Shown piece by piece: positions 16,040 to 25,501 of a DNA stretch of 64,000 nt (its first letter is position 1; each line of letters opens with the position of its first letter). This stretch comes from NORP233 sp050186825 (GTDB taxonomy: Bacteria > Planctomycetota > J058). The notes under the pieces are model-generated. The model had not been told where the DNA came from. It searched no databases and saw only the letters and a program-made list of their open reading frames with translations. The position numbers and the translations under genes were made by a program. The stretch covers positions 8,577-72,576 of the forward strand of contig JBFWYD010000055.1 of NCBI GenBank assembly GCA_050186825.1, read 5' to 3'.

Positions 16040-16930
16040 TCAACGCGCCAGCGGCAGCGCGCGCCGCCACACCGGCTCGGCCGGGATCCGCTCGAGCACG
16101 CCGCCCGCATACACGCGGTAGAGGTCGAGCGGCTCGAGGTGCAGGTAGCCTATGTAGCAGCCGCAGGTCTCGTTGGTGCAGGCGCGCAGGCGGAGCGCCC
16201 GCTCCAGGTCGCCCGGGGCGTAGAGGTCGCCCAGGACCTCCGGGATGAAGTGACAGCGGCGCAGCGCGCCCTCGCGGTCGACCGCCAGCGCCTCGTGGCC
16301 CGCGCGGCAGGGTAGCCCGCGGCTGGGATGCCGGACGAGGTTCAGCCGGAACAGCGGGTCGAGCCGCTCCAGGCGCTGGACCTCGTCCGGCCGGTAGTAG
16401 TCCGGATCGCGCTCGTAGGCGTTGACCCACAGGTAGACGCCCGGGTCGAGCTCGGCGCGCAGGGCCTCGGCCTCGGCCAGGTGCTCGCGCAGGCCCACGA
16501 TCCCCACCGAGTAGCGGACCCCGCGGCGGTCGAGCTCGCGGCAGCGGGCGAGGAAGCGCGCGCGCGAGGTCTGGCCGGGGTGGAAGGTCGCCCACAGGGC
16601 GAGGGTCCCGAGGTCCGCGGCCTCGGTCCAGCGCGGGTCCACCGAGAGGTTGGTCTGGATCGCCACCCGCTCGACGTGCGCGAGCCGCGAGAGCCGGGCC
16701 AGGGCGGCGCGGTACCAGGGGCGGACCAGGGCCTCGCCCCAGGGCGTGAACAGGAGCGAGAGCCTGTGGGCGCCTTGCCCCTCGACCCAGGCCACGAAGC
16801 GCTCGAGCTGCGCGCGGTCGCGCTCCTGCTCGGCGCGCGTCTCCTGGCGCTTGGCGAAGGGGCAGTAGGCGCAGGCGTAGTTGCAGCTGACGAGCGCGCC
16901 GCGGTAGAGCAGGGTCAGCGCGGCGCTCAT
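16040..16930 (-). CDS. STM4011-family radical SAM protein
   Basis: A 296-aa protein with the radical SAM cluster motif C16-x3-C20-x2-C23 in SCNYACAYCPFAKR; the LLYRG start and CPFAKR tail are typical of the STM4011 family. A central TIM-barrel part (LSLLFTPWGEALVRPW, VAIQTNLS) follows, then a C-terminal Cys-rich region (CRAGHEAL, RRCHFIPE, CTNETCGCYIGYLHLE) that probably binds an auxiliary iron-sulfur cluster. Its ATG overlaps the stop of the STM4012-like gene by 4 nt. Across bacteria STM4011-STM4015 genes occur together and their product is unknown; here only the 4012-4011 pair is present. Confidence 0.85.
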   Translation of the reverse strand: MSAALTLLYRGALVSCNYACAYCPFAKRQETRAEQERDRAQLERFVAWVEGQGAHRLSLLFTPWGEALVRPWYRAALARLSRLAHVERVAIQTNLSVDPRWTEAADLGTLALWATFHPGQTSRARFLARCRELDRRGVRYSVGIVGLREHLAEAEALRAELDPGVYLWVNAYERDPDYYRPDEVQRLERLDPLFRLNLVRHPSRGLPCRAGHEALAVDREGALRRCHFIPEVLGDLYAPGDLERALRLRACTNETCGCYIGYLHLEPLDLYRVYAGGVLERIPAEPVWRRALPLAR

Positions 16931-18031
16931 CTTGGCTCGTAGTCCTGCAGCAGGGCCTCGACCCGCGCGGAGGCCAGCCAGGGCCCGAGCACGTCGCTCC
17001 GCTCCAGGCCCGCGGGCGTGAGCGCCAGGGCGTCGCCGCGTCGCTCGACCAGGCCGAGCGGCTCGAGCTCCCGGAGCTGGGGCAGGTCGGCGCAGGGGTC
17101 GGCCCCCGCGAAGCGCCGCGCGCGGTGCGAGAGGGACAGCCCCTGCTCCTCGCCGTCGAGCTCGAAGCCGTAGCTCGCCGCCGCGTGCTCGGCCGCGTCG
17201 CGCCCCACCCAGGCGGCCAGGATCTCGCGCACGCCCCGCGCCAGCCGCAGGTCGTCGCCCGCGGGCGCCCCCACGCCGCGCACCCCGAGGCCGGTCAGCG
17301 GGCGCACGTAGAGCGGGTAGAGGAACACCTCCTCGGGCGCGACCTCGAGCAGCCGCGCCAGCGAGCGCTCGAAGCTGCGCGCGTCCTGGCCGGGGAGGCC
17401 GTAGATCAGATCGAGGTTCAGCAGCGGGAAGCCCGCCGCGCGCAGCAAGCTCGAGCGCGCGCTCGACCCGGGCGGTCCGCTGCGGGCGGCCCGCTGCGCG
17501 CGCCTCGTCCTCGAGGAAGCTCTGGACGCCCGTACTCACGCGCGTCACCCCGCGCGCGCGCAGCAGCGCGGGCTTCTCCTCGTCCACGGTGTCGGACGAG
17601 ACCTCGATCGCGGTCGGGACCTCGCCCGGCCGCGCGCCCAGCCGCTCCGCGAGCGCGAGGAGACGCTCGAGGCCCGCCACGTCGAGCTGGGTCGGCGTCC
17701 CGCCGCCGATCGCGAGCCGCGCGAAGCGCGCCTCTCCCAGCGCCTCGCCCACGGTCTCGGTCTGGCGCTCGAGCGCGTCGAGGTAGCGCGTCACCAGGTC
17801 GTCCGCGGGGGTGGCCTGCGTGAACAGGTTGCAGAAGCCGCAGCGGAACTCGCAGAAGGGGACGTGCAGGTAGAGGAACAGGGCCCCCCTGTCCTCGGCG
17901 GCCCAGACCTCGCCGAGGGGCACGGGCCGCGGGAGCGACCGGTAGGCGGTCTTGTGCGGGTAGGCGTAGGAGTAGCCCTGATAGGGCGTCCCCGCCAGGC
18001 GGCGCTCGAGGTCGGTGCGCAGCAGCGTCAC
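16927..18031 (-). pseudogene. STM4012-family (HemN-like) radical SAM gene with a frameshift
   Basis: The N-terminal part reads from a GTG at 18031: LFLYLHVPFCEFRCGFCNLF with the C-x3-C-x2-C motif, IGGGTPTQLDV, and GVTRVSTGVQSFLEDE. Near 17450 the frame changes: the family pattern continues in another frame as LLRAAGFPLLNLDLIYGLPGQDARSFERSL and runs intact to the stop at 16927. One extra base in CTTGCTGCGC would explain it. Either the gene is broken or there is a sequencing error or programmed shift. Joined, it would be ~368 aa, shorter than some HemN relatives. It overlaps the STM4011 gene start by 4 nt. Confidence 0.8.
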
Positions 18032-18075
18032 GGGGGGGAGGGTATCGCCTGGGGGGAGCGAGGGCCGGTGCGCGC

Positions 18076-18120
18076 AGTCACAGGGCGAGCAGTCACAGGG
18101 CGAGCAGTCACAGGGCGAGC
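18076..18120. repeat. Three perfect 15-bp tandem repeats
   Basis: AGTCACAGGGCGAGC is repeated three times without change at 18076-18090, 18091-18105 and 18106-18120, in the gap between the hybrid kinase stop (18183) and the STM4012 start (18031). It is a likely variable-number repeat upstream of the STM4012 gene. Confidence 0.85.
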
Positions 18121-18182
18121 AGGAACCTCCTGCCCGTGCCTGTGCCCTTGCTCGACCAGGCTCTGGTGCCGAGGCCGATCGG

Positions 18183-20138
18183 TCACTCCTTGGCGCCCTC
18201 GCCCTGCTCCCCGCCCCCGTGTGACCGCTCGGCATCCCGGCCGCGGCTGAGCTCGCGGAGGACCTCGGCCAGGCGCTCGAGGGCGTAGGGCTTGGGGAGG
18301 GCGTCGCGGAAGCCGTGGGCGGCGTAGTCGGCCATCACCGGATCCGAGCTGTAGCCCGAGGACACGACCGCGCAGACCTCGGGGTCGAGGCGGCGTAGCT
18401 CCTGGAGCGTGTCCAGGCCGCCGAGGCCGCCGGCCACGGTCAGGTCGAGGATCACGACCGCGAAGGGGTCGCCGGCCTGGCGCGCGGCCTCGTAGGCGGT
18501 GACGGCCTCGGCGCCGTCGGCCACGGCGACGGGCTCGTAGCCCAGGCCGCGCAGGATCCGCTCCACCGCGCCGCGCACCCGAGGGTCATCGTCGAGCACG
18601 AGCACCCGCGAGGGCTCCTCCGCCCGCAGCAGCTCCGGGCGGTGCGGGGGGGCCGGGGCCGCGTCGGTCAGGGCCGGGAGGGTGACCGTGAAGGTCGAGC
18701 CCTGGCCCAGGCGCGAGCGGACCGCGATGTGCCCCTCGTGGCGGCGCACGATCGAGTAGGCGCTGGCCAGCCCCAGGCCCTTGCCCTGCTGCTTGGTCGT
18801 GAAGTAGGGCTCGAACACGTGCTCGAGGTTGGCGGGGGCGATCCCGATCCCCTCGTCCACGACCTCGAACACGAGGTATGGCCCGGGGCGGAGCAGGCTG
18901 GGGTCGTCGGGCCCGATCGTGGCGTTGCGCGCGCGCACCGTGACCACGCCGCCGCGCGGCATGGCGGCGTCTGCGTTGAGGACCAGGTTGGTGATCACCT
19001 GGCCGACCTGGCTGGCGTCGACCTCGGCCGGCCACAGCTCGTCCGGGAGCTCCAGGGCCAAGCGGCAGCGCGAGCCGCGCAGCACGAACTCGGCGGTCTC
19101 GGCGAGCAGGGCGCGGATGTCCTCGCGCTTGCGCACCGGCTCGCCGGCGCGGGCGAAGGCCAGGAGCTGCTGGGTCAGCCCGCGGGCCTGGAGGCACACC
19201 CGCTCGATGTCGTGGAACAGCTCGCCCTGGGGACCCTCGGGGCTCGAGAGCCGCCCCACCGAGGCCGTGCCGAGGATCGCGGTCAGCAGGTTGTTGAAGT
19301 CGTGGGCCACCCCGCCCGCGAGGAGCGCGATCGAGTCCAGGCGCTGGACGCGCGCCAGCTCCTCCTCGAGCCGGCGGTCGACGGTCACGTCGCGGAACAC
19401 GAGCACCGCCCCCAGCGTCCGCCCCTCGGGGTTGCGGATCGGCGCCGCGCTGTCGGCGATGAGCCGCTCCGTGCCATCGCGCGCCACCAGGGCCGTGTCG
19501 CCGGGGAGGCCGACCACCGCCCCGCTCTCGAACACCCGCGCCACCGGGTCCGCGGCCGGCTCGCGGGTGGTCCCGTCCAGGATCTTGAACACCTCGCTCA
19601 GGGGCCGGCCGCGCGCCTCCTCCTCGCTCCAGCCCGTGAGCGTCTCGGCCACCGGGTTCAGGACCCGCACCAGGCCGTCGGTGTCGGTGGCGATCACCGC
19701 GTCGCCGATGCTCCGCAGGACCGTGGCCAGCCACTCGCGCTGCTCGGCGAGCTGGCGCTCCATGGCGTGCTTGAACAGCCCGGTCTCGATGGCCGAGTAG
19801 AGCTCGCGCTCGTTGGTCGGCTTGAGCAGGTAGCCGAAGGGCTCGGCCAGCTTGGCCTGCTGGAGGGTGTCGACGTCCGAGTGGGCGGTCAGGAACACCA
19901 CCGGCAGGCCCAGGCGCGAGCGCATGAAGCGGGCCGCCTCGACCCCGCCCAGCCGCTCGCCGCGGAGCTGGATGTCCATCAGGACCAGGTCCGGACGCTC
20001 CGCGCAGGCGCTCCGCTGGGCCTCCTCCCGCGAGCTGGCCGTCCCGACCACCTCGTAGCCGAGCCGGGTCAGGCTCTCGGAGAGGTTCGCCGCCAGGATG
20101 AACTCGTCCTCGACCACGAGGATGCGCTCGCGGGTCAC
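18183..20138 (-). CDS. Hybrid sensor: REC-PAS-histidine kinase-REC
   Basis: 651 aa from the GTG at 20138, which overlaps the upstream kinase stop (GTGA). Domains in order: receiver with D55 (LVLMDIQL; K106 in LLKPTNE), PAS ~135-255 (VIATDTDGLVRVLNPVAETLTGW), dimerisation domain with H279 (GGVAHDFNNLL, the HisKA type of hybrid kinases), HATPase with the N-box (ITNLVLNADAAM), G1 (DEGIGIAP) and G2 (GKGLGLA) boxes, and a C-terminal receiver with D565 (VVILDLTV). It can therefore receive phosphate at either end. It most likely works with the PAS-GAF-PAS kinase just upstream. No membrane segment, so it senses in the cytoplasm. Confidence 0.92.
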   Translation of the reverse strand: MTRERILVVEDEFILAANLSESLTRLGYEVVGTASSREEAQRSACAERPDLVLMDIQLRGERLGGVEAARFMRSRLGLPVVFLTAHSDVDTLQQAKLAEPFGYLLKPTNERELYSAIETGLFKHAMERQLAEQREWLATVLRSIGDAVIATDTDGLVRVLNPVAETLTGWSEEEARGRPLSEVFKILDGTTREPAADPVARVFESGAVVGLPGDTALVARDGTERLIADSAAPIRNPEGRTLGAVLVFRDVTVDRRLEEELARVQRLDSIALLAGGVAHDFNNLLTAILGTASVGRLSSPEGPQGELFHDIERVCLQARGLTQQLLAFARAGEPVRKREDIRALLAETAEFVLRGSRCRLALELPDELWPAEVDASQVGQVITNLVLNADAAMPRGGVVTVRARNATIGPDDPSLLRPGPYLVFEVVDEGIGIAPANLEHVFEPYFTTKQQGKGLGLASAYSIVRRHEGHIAVRSRLGQGSTFTVTLPALTDAAPAPPHRPELLRAEEPSRVLVLDDDPRVRGAVERILRGLGYEPVAVADGAEAVTAYEAARQAGDPFAVVILDLTVAGGLGGLDTLQELRRLDPEVCAVVSSGYSSDPVMADYAAHGFRDALPKPYALERLAEVLRELSRGRDAERSHGGGEQGEGAKE

Positions 20139-22069
20139 GCGCCCTCCGCGGGCGTGGGCTCGACGGGGAAGCGGAGGACGAAGCGCGTGCCCGTGGGCTC
20201 GGGCGCGAGCTCGACCGCGCCGCCGATCTGGTCGGTCAGGCCGCTCACGAGCCGCAGCCCGAGGGTCTGGGTGGCGCGGAAGTCGAGGCCCTGGGGCAGG
20301 CCGACCCCGTCGTCGGCGACCTCGAGGCGGGCCCGGCCCTCGCCCTCGCGCACCAGCTCGACCTCGAGGCGCCCCGGCCGTCCGCACGGGAAGGCGTGCA
20401 TCAGCGCGTTGGCCACCAGCTCGTGCACGATCAGCCCGCAGGGCACGCAGGCGTCGAGGCTGAGCGAGACCGGCTCCGCGTGGAGCGAGACCTCGACCGG
20501 GCTCTCGACCGCGTAGGTGCGACGCAGGATCGGGATCAGGTGGGTCAGGAAGCCGTCGAAGCGCAGCCCACCGGTCGGCCCGTCGCGGTAGAGGCGCTCG
20601 TGGATGAGCGCCATGGAGCGCACGCGCGCGCTGCTCTCCTCGAGCGCCGCCGTCAGGCGCGGGTCGTCGTGCCGCCGCGCCTGGAGCTCGAGCAGGCTCT
20701 GGACGACCTGGAGGTTGTTCTTGATCCGGTGGTGGATCTCCTCGAGCAGCGACTTGGCCACCTCGGCGCGCTTGCGCTCGGTCACGTCGCGGATCGCCGC
20801 GCTCACGAGCTGCTCCTCGCCGCTGCGGATCCGCCCCAGGCTGAGCTCGACCGGGAAGTGCGAGCCATCGGCGCGCACCCCGGTCGACTCGACCCGCCGC
20901 AGCCCATCGCCGCTGGCCTCCTCCTGGCAGCGCCAGGCCATCCCGGGGACCAGCACGTCGCAGGAGCGGCCGAGGACCTCCTCGCGCGCCACCCCGAAGG
21001 TCCGCTCTGCCGCGCCGTTGAGCAGGCGCACGCGGCCGCGCGCGTCGCAGATCACCACGGGGTCCGGCGCCGACTCGAGCAGGTCCTGGTAGGTGCGCTC
21101 CGTGGCGGCGCGCTCGGCCTCGGCGTGGACCCGCTCGAGCTCGGCCGCGGCGCGGTCGGCGAAGATCCGCAGCAGGGCCTCCGCCCCCTCGTCGAGGGGC
21201 GCCGTGTGGACCACGCCCAGGGCGCCCAGCTTGCGCCCGCCGCTGGCCCGGAGCGCGATCCCCAGGTAGGCCTCGGCGCCGACCTCGCGCAGCCACGGGA
21301 AGCCCGGGTAGCGCGCCTGCACCGCCGCGGGCACCAGGGCCCGGCCCTGCTCGATGACGTGCTCGCAGGGCGCCCCCGCGAGCGCGTAGTCCAGGTCCGC
21401 GAGGGCCTCGCCCCGCTCCGCGTCCCAGAGCGCGATGGTGCGCGCCTGGCCGCCCGGACGCAGCTCGGCCACGAAGGCGTAGCGGACCTCGAGGGCCGCG
21501 GCGACCTGGCGGGTGAGCTGGCGGAAGAAGGCCTCGCCCGTGGCCAGCGAGGCGATCTCGAGCAGGCAGCGCAGCGCGCGGTCGCGCGTCTTGCGCAGGG
21601 TGATGTCCTCGGAGATCCCGAGCAGGTAGTGGGGCTTCCCGCTCTCCTCGTCGATGATCGGCACCTTCTTGGTGTGCAGCCAGCGCAGCCCGCGCGCCGC
21701 ATGGATCGGCTCCTCGGGGATGTCCCGGAGCTGGCCGCTGGCGAGGACCTCGCGGTCCTTGGCCGTGAAGGAGGCGGCCTCCTCGGGGGTGAAGAAGTCG
21801 GCGTCGCCCTTGCCGACGAGCTCCCCGCGGGGGAAGCCGAGCAGCTCCTCGCCGGCGCGGTTGAGCCGCACGAAGCGCAGCTCGCGCGCGTCCTTTACGA
21901 AGATCATGTGGGGGATGTTCTCGACGATGGCGCTCAGGAAGGCGTTGGCCTCGCGCAGCTCCGCCGTGCGGCGCGCCAGCTCCCCCTGGGCGCGCTCTCG
22001 ATCGCGGAGCTCGGCGCGCAGGCGCGCGAGCTCGCTTCCCTCGAGCTCCGGTCCCTCGACTTGACTCAC
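20135..22069 (-). CDS. PAS-GAF-PAS sensor histidine kinase (HisKA_2 type)
   Basis: 644 aa from a GTG, no membrane segment. PAS1 ~42-160 (HMIFVKDARELRFVRLNRAGEELLG), GAF ~170-315 (GEALADLDYAL, EHVIEQGRALVPAA), PAS2 ~328-435 (DPVVICDARGRVRLLNGAAERTFG), then a HisKA_2 domain with H447 in EEIHHRIKNNLQVVQSLLELQARR and a HATPase (LIVHELVANALMHAF, ADDGVGLPQG). HisKA_2 kinases often sense light or redox and signal to stand-alone receivers; here the receiver is at the N-terminus of the coupled downstream gene (4-nt overlap). The GAF lacks an obvious phytochrome Cys. Confidence 0.92.
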   Translation of the reverse strand: MSQVEGPELEGSELARLRAELRDRERAQGELARRTAELREANAFLSAIVENIPHMIFVKDARELRFVRLNRAGEELLGFPRGELVGKGDADFFTPEEAASFTAKDREVLASGQLRDIPEEPIHAARGLRWLHTKKVPIIDEESGKPHYLLGISEDITLRKTRDRALRCLLEIASLATGEAFFRQLTRQVAAALEVRYAFVAELRPGGQARTIALWDAERGEALADLDYALAGAPCEHVIEQGRALVPAAVQARYPGFPWLREVGAEAYLGIALRASGGRKLGALGVVHTAPLDEGAEALLRIFADRAAAELERVHAEAERAATERTYQDLLESAPDPVVICDARGRVRLLNGAAERTFGVAREEVLGRSCDVLVPGMAWRCQEEASGDGLRRVESTGVRADGSHFPVELSLGRIRSGEEQLVSAAIRDVTERKRAEVAKSLLEEIHHRIKNNLQVVQSLLELQARRHDDPRLTAALEESSARVRSMALIHERLYRDGPTGGLRFDGFLTHLIPILRRTYAVESPVEVSLHAEPVSLSLDACVPCGLIVHELVANALMHAFPCGRPGRLEVELVREGEGRARLEVADDGVGLPQGLDFRATQTLGLRLVSGLTDQIGGAVELAPEPTGTRFVLRFPVEPTPAEGA

Positions 22070-22129
22070 CTCACCCGATCCCAGGGAGGAAGCTACCCGA
22101 ACCGGCCGGGCTCATCGAGGCGGGGGCCG

Positions 22130-23806
22130 CTAGTCCAGCGCCAGCACCCACCAGGCGTAGCGGACGCCCGCGCGCTCGCTCCGCCACGGCGGACCGAGCG
22201 GGCGGGCGCCCAGGGTCGCGAGGTGGGCCAGGAGCGCCCCGCGCTCGGGGCCGCGGCTGCGCAGGTAGAGCACCAGGTAGCGCGCCCCGCGCGCGCGGGC
22301 GTGCTCGAGCGCGCGGCGCGGGGAGGTGTCGGCCGGGAGGTCCACGAAGCGCGCCCCGGCCCGGTAGGCCACGCCGCGCACCTCGCCCCGCCCGCAGACC
22401 ACGAGCGGCCGGCGCGGAGCGTGGTCGCGCAGCCAGCGCCCGACCTCGGCCTCCACGGCCTTGGCCTCGTGCTGCGGCTCGATGGCCCGCGGCAGGGTCA
22501 GGGTCACCGCCAGCCCCAGGAGCGCGGCCTGGATCCAGCGCCGACGCCCGAGTCGCAGCAGGCCGCGCGCGGCGAGCGGGGCCACGAGCACGCCCGCGGC
22601 CGACATGTGCAAGCGCGAGGTGTAGCCGTGGGTGGCCTTGAGCAGCACGTGCGCGGCCACGAAGGCGCCGAGGGCGCCCAGGGCCGGGAGCAGCGGGGCC
22701 AGGTCCTCGCGCGTCGCTCGCGACGGACCCGACCGCGCGCGGCCCCCGCGAGCCGGGAGCGCCGCGGAGAGCAGCAGCAGCGCCAGGAGCGGGTGCGTGG
22801 CGGCGAGCGCCTTGCCCAGGGCGAAGCGCGCCGCCGCGAGGAGACCGTCCTGGGCCTGGACCTCTGCCTCGGCGGCCGCCGCCCGCGGGCCACGGGTGAT
22901 CTCGTCCGCCACCCACTCCTCGAGGGTTCGCTCGCGAGGCTGCGCTCGCCCGTCCGGGTGAGGGGCGGGGGCCGCGGGCCCAACGGCCGCGGGCCAGAAC
23001 GAGGCCAGCGGCTTCTTGGGGCTGAGCGTCGGGGTCCCGGCGTGCAGCGAGAGCGCCAGCGCGTAGGGGGCGATCGCCAGCCCGAAGGCGAGCCCGAAGG
23101 CCCCCGCGGCGCGCAGCGCCCGAGCTGCGCCCGACCCACGCAGGAGGAGCGCGGCGCCGAGCCCCAGGCCGAGCCCCGCGCCCGAGGCCAGCGCGTCCGA
23201 GCGCGCCAGGTAGCCCGCGCCCGCGGCCAGTCCGGCCAGGGCGGCCGCGCGGCCAGCTCCAGGCGCAGACCCGGCTCCACTCCCAGCTCCAGCCGCCTCG
23301 ACCGCGAGGGCCCGCGCGGCCAGGGCCAGGGCCAGCGCCAGGCAGAGGTGCGCCGGGCCGTAGGCGAGCACCTGGCCGCCCAGGCGCGCCAGGTAGGGAT
23401 GACACGCCGCGAGCACCCCGGCGACCATGGCGGCGCGGCGCGGCGCCTCTGGCGTCAGGCGCGCGGCGACCGCCGCGCAGGCAGGGGCCACGCCGGCCGA
23501 GAGCAGCCCGCACACGAGGGTGGCCGCAGCCTCCGTCGAGAGGCCCGAGAGCCCGCTCACGAGCGCGGTCAGCCCGCCCAGGAGCGGGTGGAAGCGCGTG
23601 TCGAGCGCCTGGCCCCAGCGCCCGGCGAGGAGCGCCTCCGCGACGCGCAGCTCGACCACGCCGTCCGGGTAGAGCGCCGAGGTCCGGGATGCGACCGCGG
23701 CGCGCACGAGCAGGGCCAGCGCGTAGCTCGCGCCGAGCACGCCCGCGAGCCCGAGTCCCGGTGCCCTCGGTGCCCCAGGTCGCGGTAAGGGGCGCCGCGC
23801 GCTCAC
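22130..23806 (-). CDS. Polytopic membrane glycosyltransferase (GT39/PMT-like)
   Basis: 558 aa from the GTG at 23806, which overlaps the RlmL-like gene stop (GTGA). About ten hydrophobic segments are visible, with an early SALYPDGVVELRVAEALL loop placed where GT-C enzymes carry the acidic residue, and the FHPLLGGLTALV segment. The C-terminal tail is a soluble beta-rich region (RPLVVCGRGEVRG, ARYLVLYLRSRGPE). GT-C enzymes move sugars from polyprenyl-phosphate donors to protein or lipid. The coupling to an rRNA methyltransferase gene is probably only organisational. Confidence 0.72.
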   Translation of the reverse strand: MSARRPLPRPGAPRAPGLGLAGVLGASYALALLVRAAVASRTSALYPDGVVELRVAEALLAGRWGQALDTRFHPLLGGLTALVSGLSGLSTEAAATLVCGLLSAGVAPACAAVAARLTPEAPRRAAMVAGVLAACHPYLARLGGQVLAYGPAHLCLALALALAARALAVEAAGAGSGAGSAPGAGRAAALAGLAAGAGYLARSDALASGAGLGLGLGAALLLRGSGAARALRAAGAFGLAFGLAIAPYALALSLHAGTPTLSPKKPLASFWPAAVGPAAPAPHPDGRAQPRERTLEEWVADEITRGPRAAAAEAEVQAQDGLLAAARFALGKALAATHPLLALLLLSAALPARGGRARSGPSRATREDLAPLLPALGALGAFVAAHVLLKATHGYTSRLHMSAAGVLVAPLAARGLLRLGRRRWIQAALLGLAVTLTLPRAIEPQHEAKAVEAEVGRWLRDHAPRRPLVVCGRGEVRGVAYRAGARFVDLPADTSPRRALEHARARGARYLVLYLRSRGPERGALLAHLATLGARPLGPPWRSERAGVRYAWWVLALD

Positions 23807-24984
23807 GCCTGGTGGCGGCGCTTCTTCGAGCCCGCGTAGAGCTCGTAGCGGAGCAGGCGGCACTCGAGGTCGCCGTTCCAGAAGGGCAGCTTGCGGTTGG
23901 AGCGCAGCCCCACCGACTTCGCGAGCGTGCGGCTGCCCGTCAGCAGCCAGGCGGTGTAGCCGCGCAGGCGCTGCTTCATGAAGTCCCCCAGCCGGTGGTG
24001 CTCGGCCTGGAGCTCCTCGGTCGCGCCGAGGCGCACGCCGTACTCCGGGTTCACGAGCAAGATCCCCCCCTGCTCCCCTGGCTCGGGCACGACGGTCTGC
24101 TCGAAGTCGCAGCAGCGGAAGTCGATCAGGTGCTCGACCCCGGCCGTCTTGGCGTTGCGGCGCGCGGCCTCGATCGCGGCCGGGTCGCGGTCGCTGGCGA
24201 CGATCGGCGCGGGGGCCTGCCCGCGCGCCGCGCGCCGCGCGGCGGCCCGGAGCTCCTCCCAGGCCTGCTCGTCGTAGCCCAGGAGGTGCTTGAGCCCGAA
24301 CTCGCTGCGCAGGAGCCCGGGCGCGCGCCCGCTCGCGATCAGGGCCGCCTCGATCGCGATCGTCCCGCTCCCGCACATGGGGTCGAGCAGCGGCTGGCTG
24401 CCGTCGTAGCCCGCGGCGAGCAGTAGCCCGGCCGCCAGCGTCTCGCGCAGGGGCGCCTTGTGCGGCGAGCGCCGGTAGCCGCGGTCCGAGAGCTTGGTGC
24501 CCGAGGTGTCGAGGTAGATCCGCGCCTCGTCCCCGAACCAGCGCAGCGCGACCACGCTCCGGTCTCGCAGCGGGCCGGCGTCGGGGCGGCGCCCGCGCCG
24601 ATCCGCGATCCGGTCCACGATCGCGTCCTTGAGCTTGAGGTTGGGGTACATGCTGTTCTGGACCGAGGGGGTGTCCACGCGCGAGGCCACGCTCACGTAG
24701 CCGTCCTCGGGGATCCACTCCTCCCAGGGCAGCTGGCGCGCGCCGCGGTAGAGCGCGTCGCCGTCGCTGCAGAACAGCTCGCCCACGCGCACGAGCACGT
24801 GGTAGGCGGTGCGCAGCTCCAGGTTCAGGCGGTAGGCCTGGCGCAGGGTGGCGCGCAGGGAGACGCCCGTGTCGCGCGCCTCCTCGGGCTCGAGTTCGAG
24901 GGCCCGAAGCTCCCCCTCGAGGTAGGGGGCCAGGCCGCGCGCGCAGGTCACGAGCAGGGGGAGGGGGTCGTCGAGGCTCAGCAC
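23803..24984 (-). CDS. RlmL-type 23S rRNA guanine-N2 methyltransferase (THUMP + UPF0020)
   Basis: 393 aa from a GTG. A THUMP RNA-binding domain (~50-160; VSVASRVDTPSVQN, ALRWFGDEARIYLDTSGTKLS) leads to a class I methyltransferase: HKAPLRETLAAGLL, DPMCGSGT at 201-208 (SAM loop), SDRDPAAIEAARRNA and the catalytic NPEYG at 312-316, a variant of NPPYG. It matches the N-terminal half of E. coli RlmL, which makes m2G2445; the fused RlmK half is absent, as in many bacteria. A GT-C gene is coupled downstream. Confidence 0.9.
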   Translation of the reverse strand: MLSLDDPLPLLVTCARGLAPYLEGELRALELEPEEARDTGVSLRATLRQAYRLNLELRTAYHVLVRVGELFCSDGDALYRGARQLPWEEWIPEDGYVSVASRVDTPSVQNSMYPNLKLKDAIVDRIADRRGRRPDAGPLRDRSVVALRWFGDEARIYLDTSGTKLSDRGYRRSPHKAPLRETLAAGLLLAAGYDGSQPLLDPMCGSGTIAIEAALIASGRAPGLLRSEFGLKHLLGYDEQAWEELRAAARRAARGQAPAPIVASDRDPAAIEAARRNAKTAGVEHLIDFRCCDFEQTVVPEPGEQGGILLVNPEYGVRLGATEELQAEHHRLGDFMKQRLRGYTAWLLTGSRTLAKSVGLRSNRKLPFWNGDLECRLLRYELYAGSKKRRHQA

Positions 24985-25115
24985 GGCCGGAGCTTAGCCG
25001 GAAGAGCTCCCCGCGCGCCCTCGGAGCGTCGGCGGCGTCGGGGCTTAGGTCCGAGGTGAAACGCCCGCCCGGTCGCGCGTCGGACCGGGACCACCACCAC
25101 GGGGGTCCCAGAACC

Positions 25116-25439
25116 ATGTTGAGCACCGTCCTCCCCGCCACCTTCCAGCGGATCGTCGCCCTCCTGCTCGCCGTCGTCCTGTTCTGCAGCGCCGGCTGCG
25201 CCACCGCCCACGGCCCCCTGGGCGCCGTCCAGAGCGACGGCACCTACGTCACGGCCCACGACGGCGGCCAGCAGCCCGCCCATCTCGAGCGGACGGGGCA
25301 TCACGGCGGCAAGGTCGCGGCCTGGGTGTTCGTGGGCATGCTCCTCGCGGCGGTGGTCGTGGTCGACCTCGTGATCCTGCCCGCGACCCACCACGACCCC
25401 TTCCCCTGCTGCCGGGCCGTCATCCACATCTGCGACTGA
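25116..25439 (+). CDS. Small lipoprotein with a C-terminal membrane segment
   Basis: 107 aa from the ATG at 25116, which gives a clean lipoprotein signal: a hydrophobic core (IVALLLAVVLFC) and lipobox SAGC at Cys29. The middle is His/Gly-rich (HDGGQQPAHLERTGHHGG), a possible metal-binding stretch, and a second hydrophobic segment (AAWVFVGMLLAAVVVVDLVIL) precedes a Cys/His tail (HHDPFPCCRAVIHICD). Function is unknown. It lies between divergent RlmL and the rho promoter. Confidence 0.75.
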   Translation: MLSTVLPATFQRIVALLLAVVLFCSAGCATAHGPLGAVQSDGTYVTAHDGGQQPAHLERTGHHGGKVAAWVFVGMLLAAVVVVDLVILPATHHDPFPCCRAVIHICD

Positions 25440-25472
25440 CCCCGGCCGGCGCCCCCGCCCCGTGCGTCTGGC

Positions 25473-25501
25473 TTGAACCGCCCCGGGCCTCGCACTAGAC
25501 T
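25473..25501 (+). promoter_or_regulatory. Sigma70-like promoter for rho
   Basis: TTGAAC (25473-25478), a 17-bp spacer and TAGACT (25496-25501) match the -35/-10 layout with four of six consensus bases each. Transcription from about 25508 would give a leader of roughly 110 nt before the rho ATG. Rho leaders are often autoregulated, but I see no specific structure here. Confidence 0.45.
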
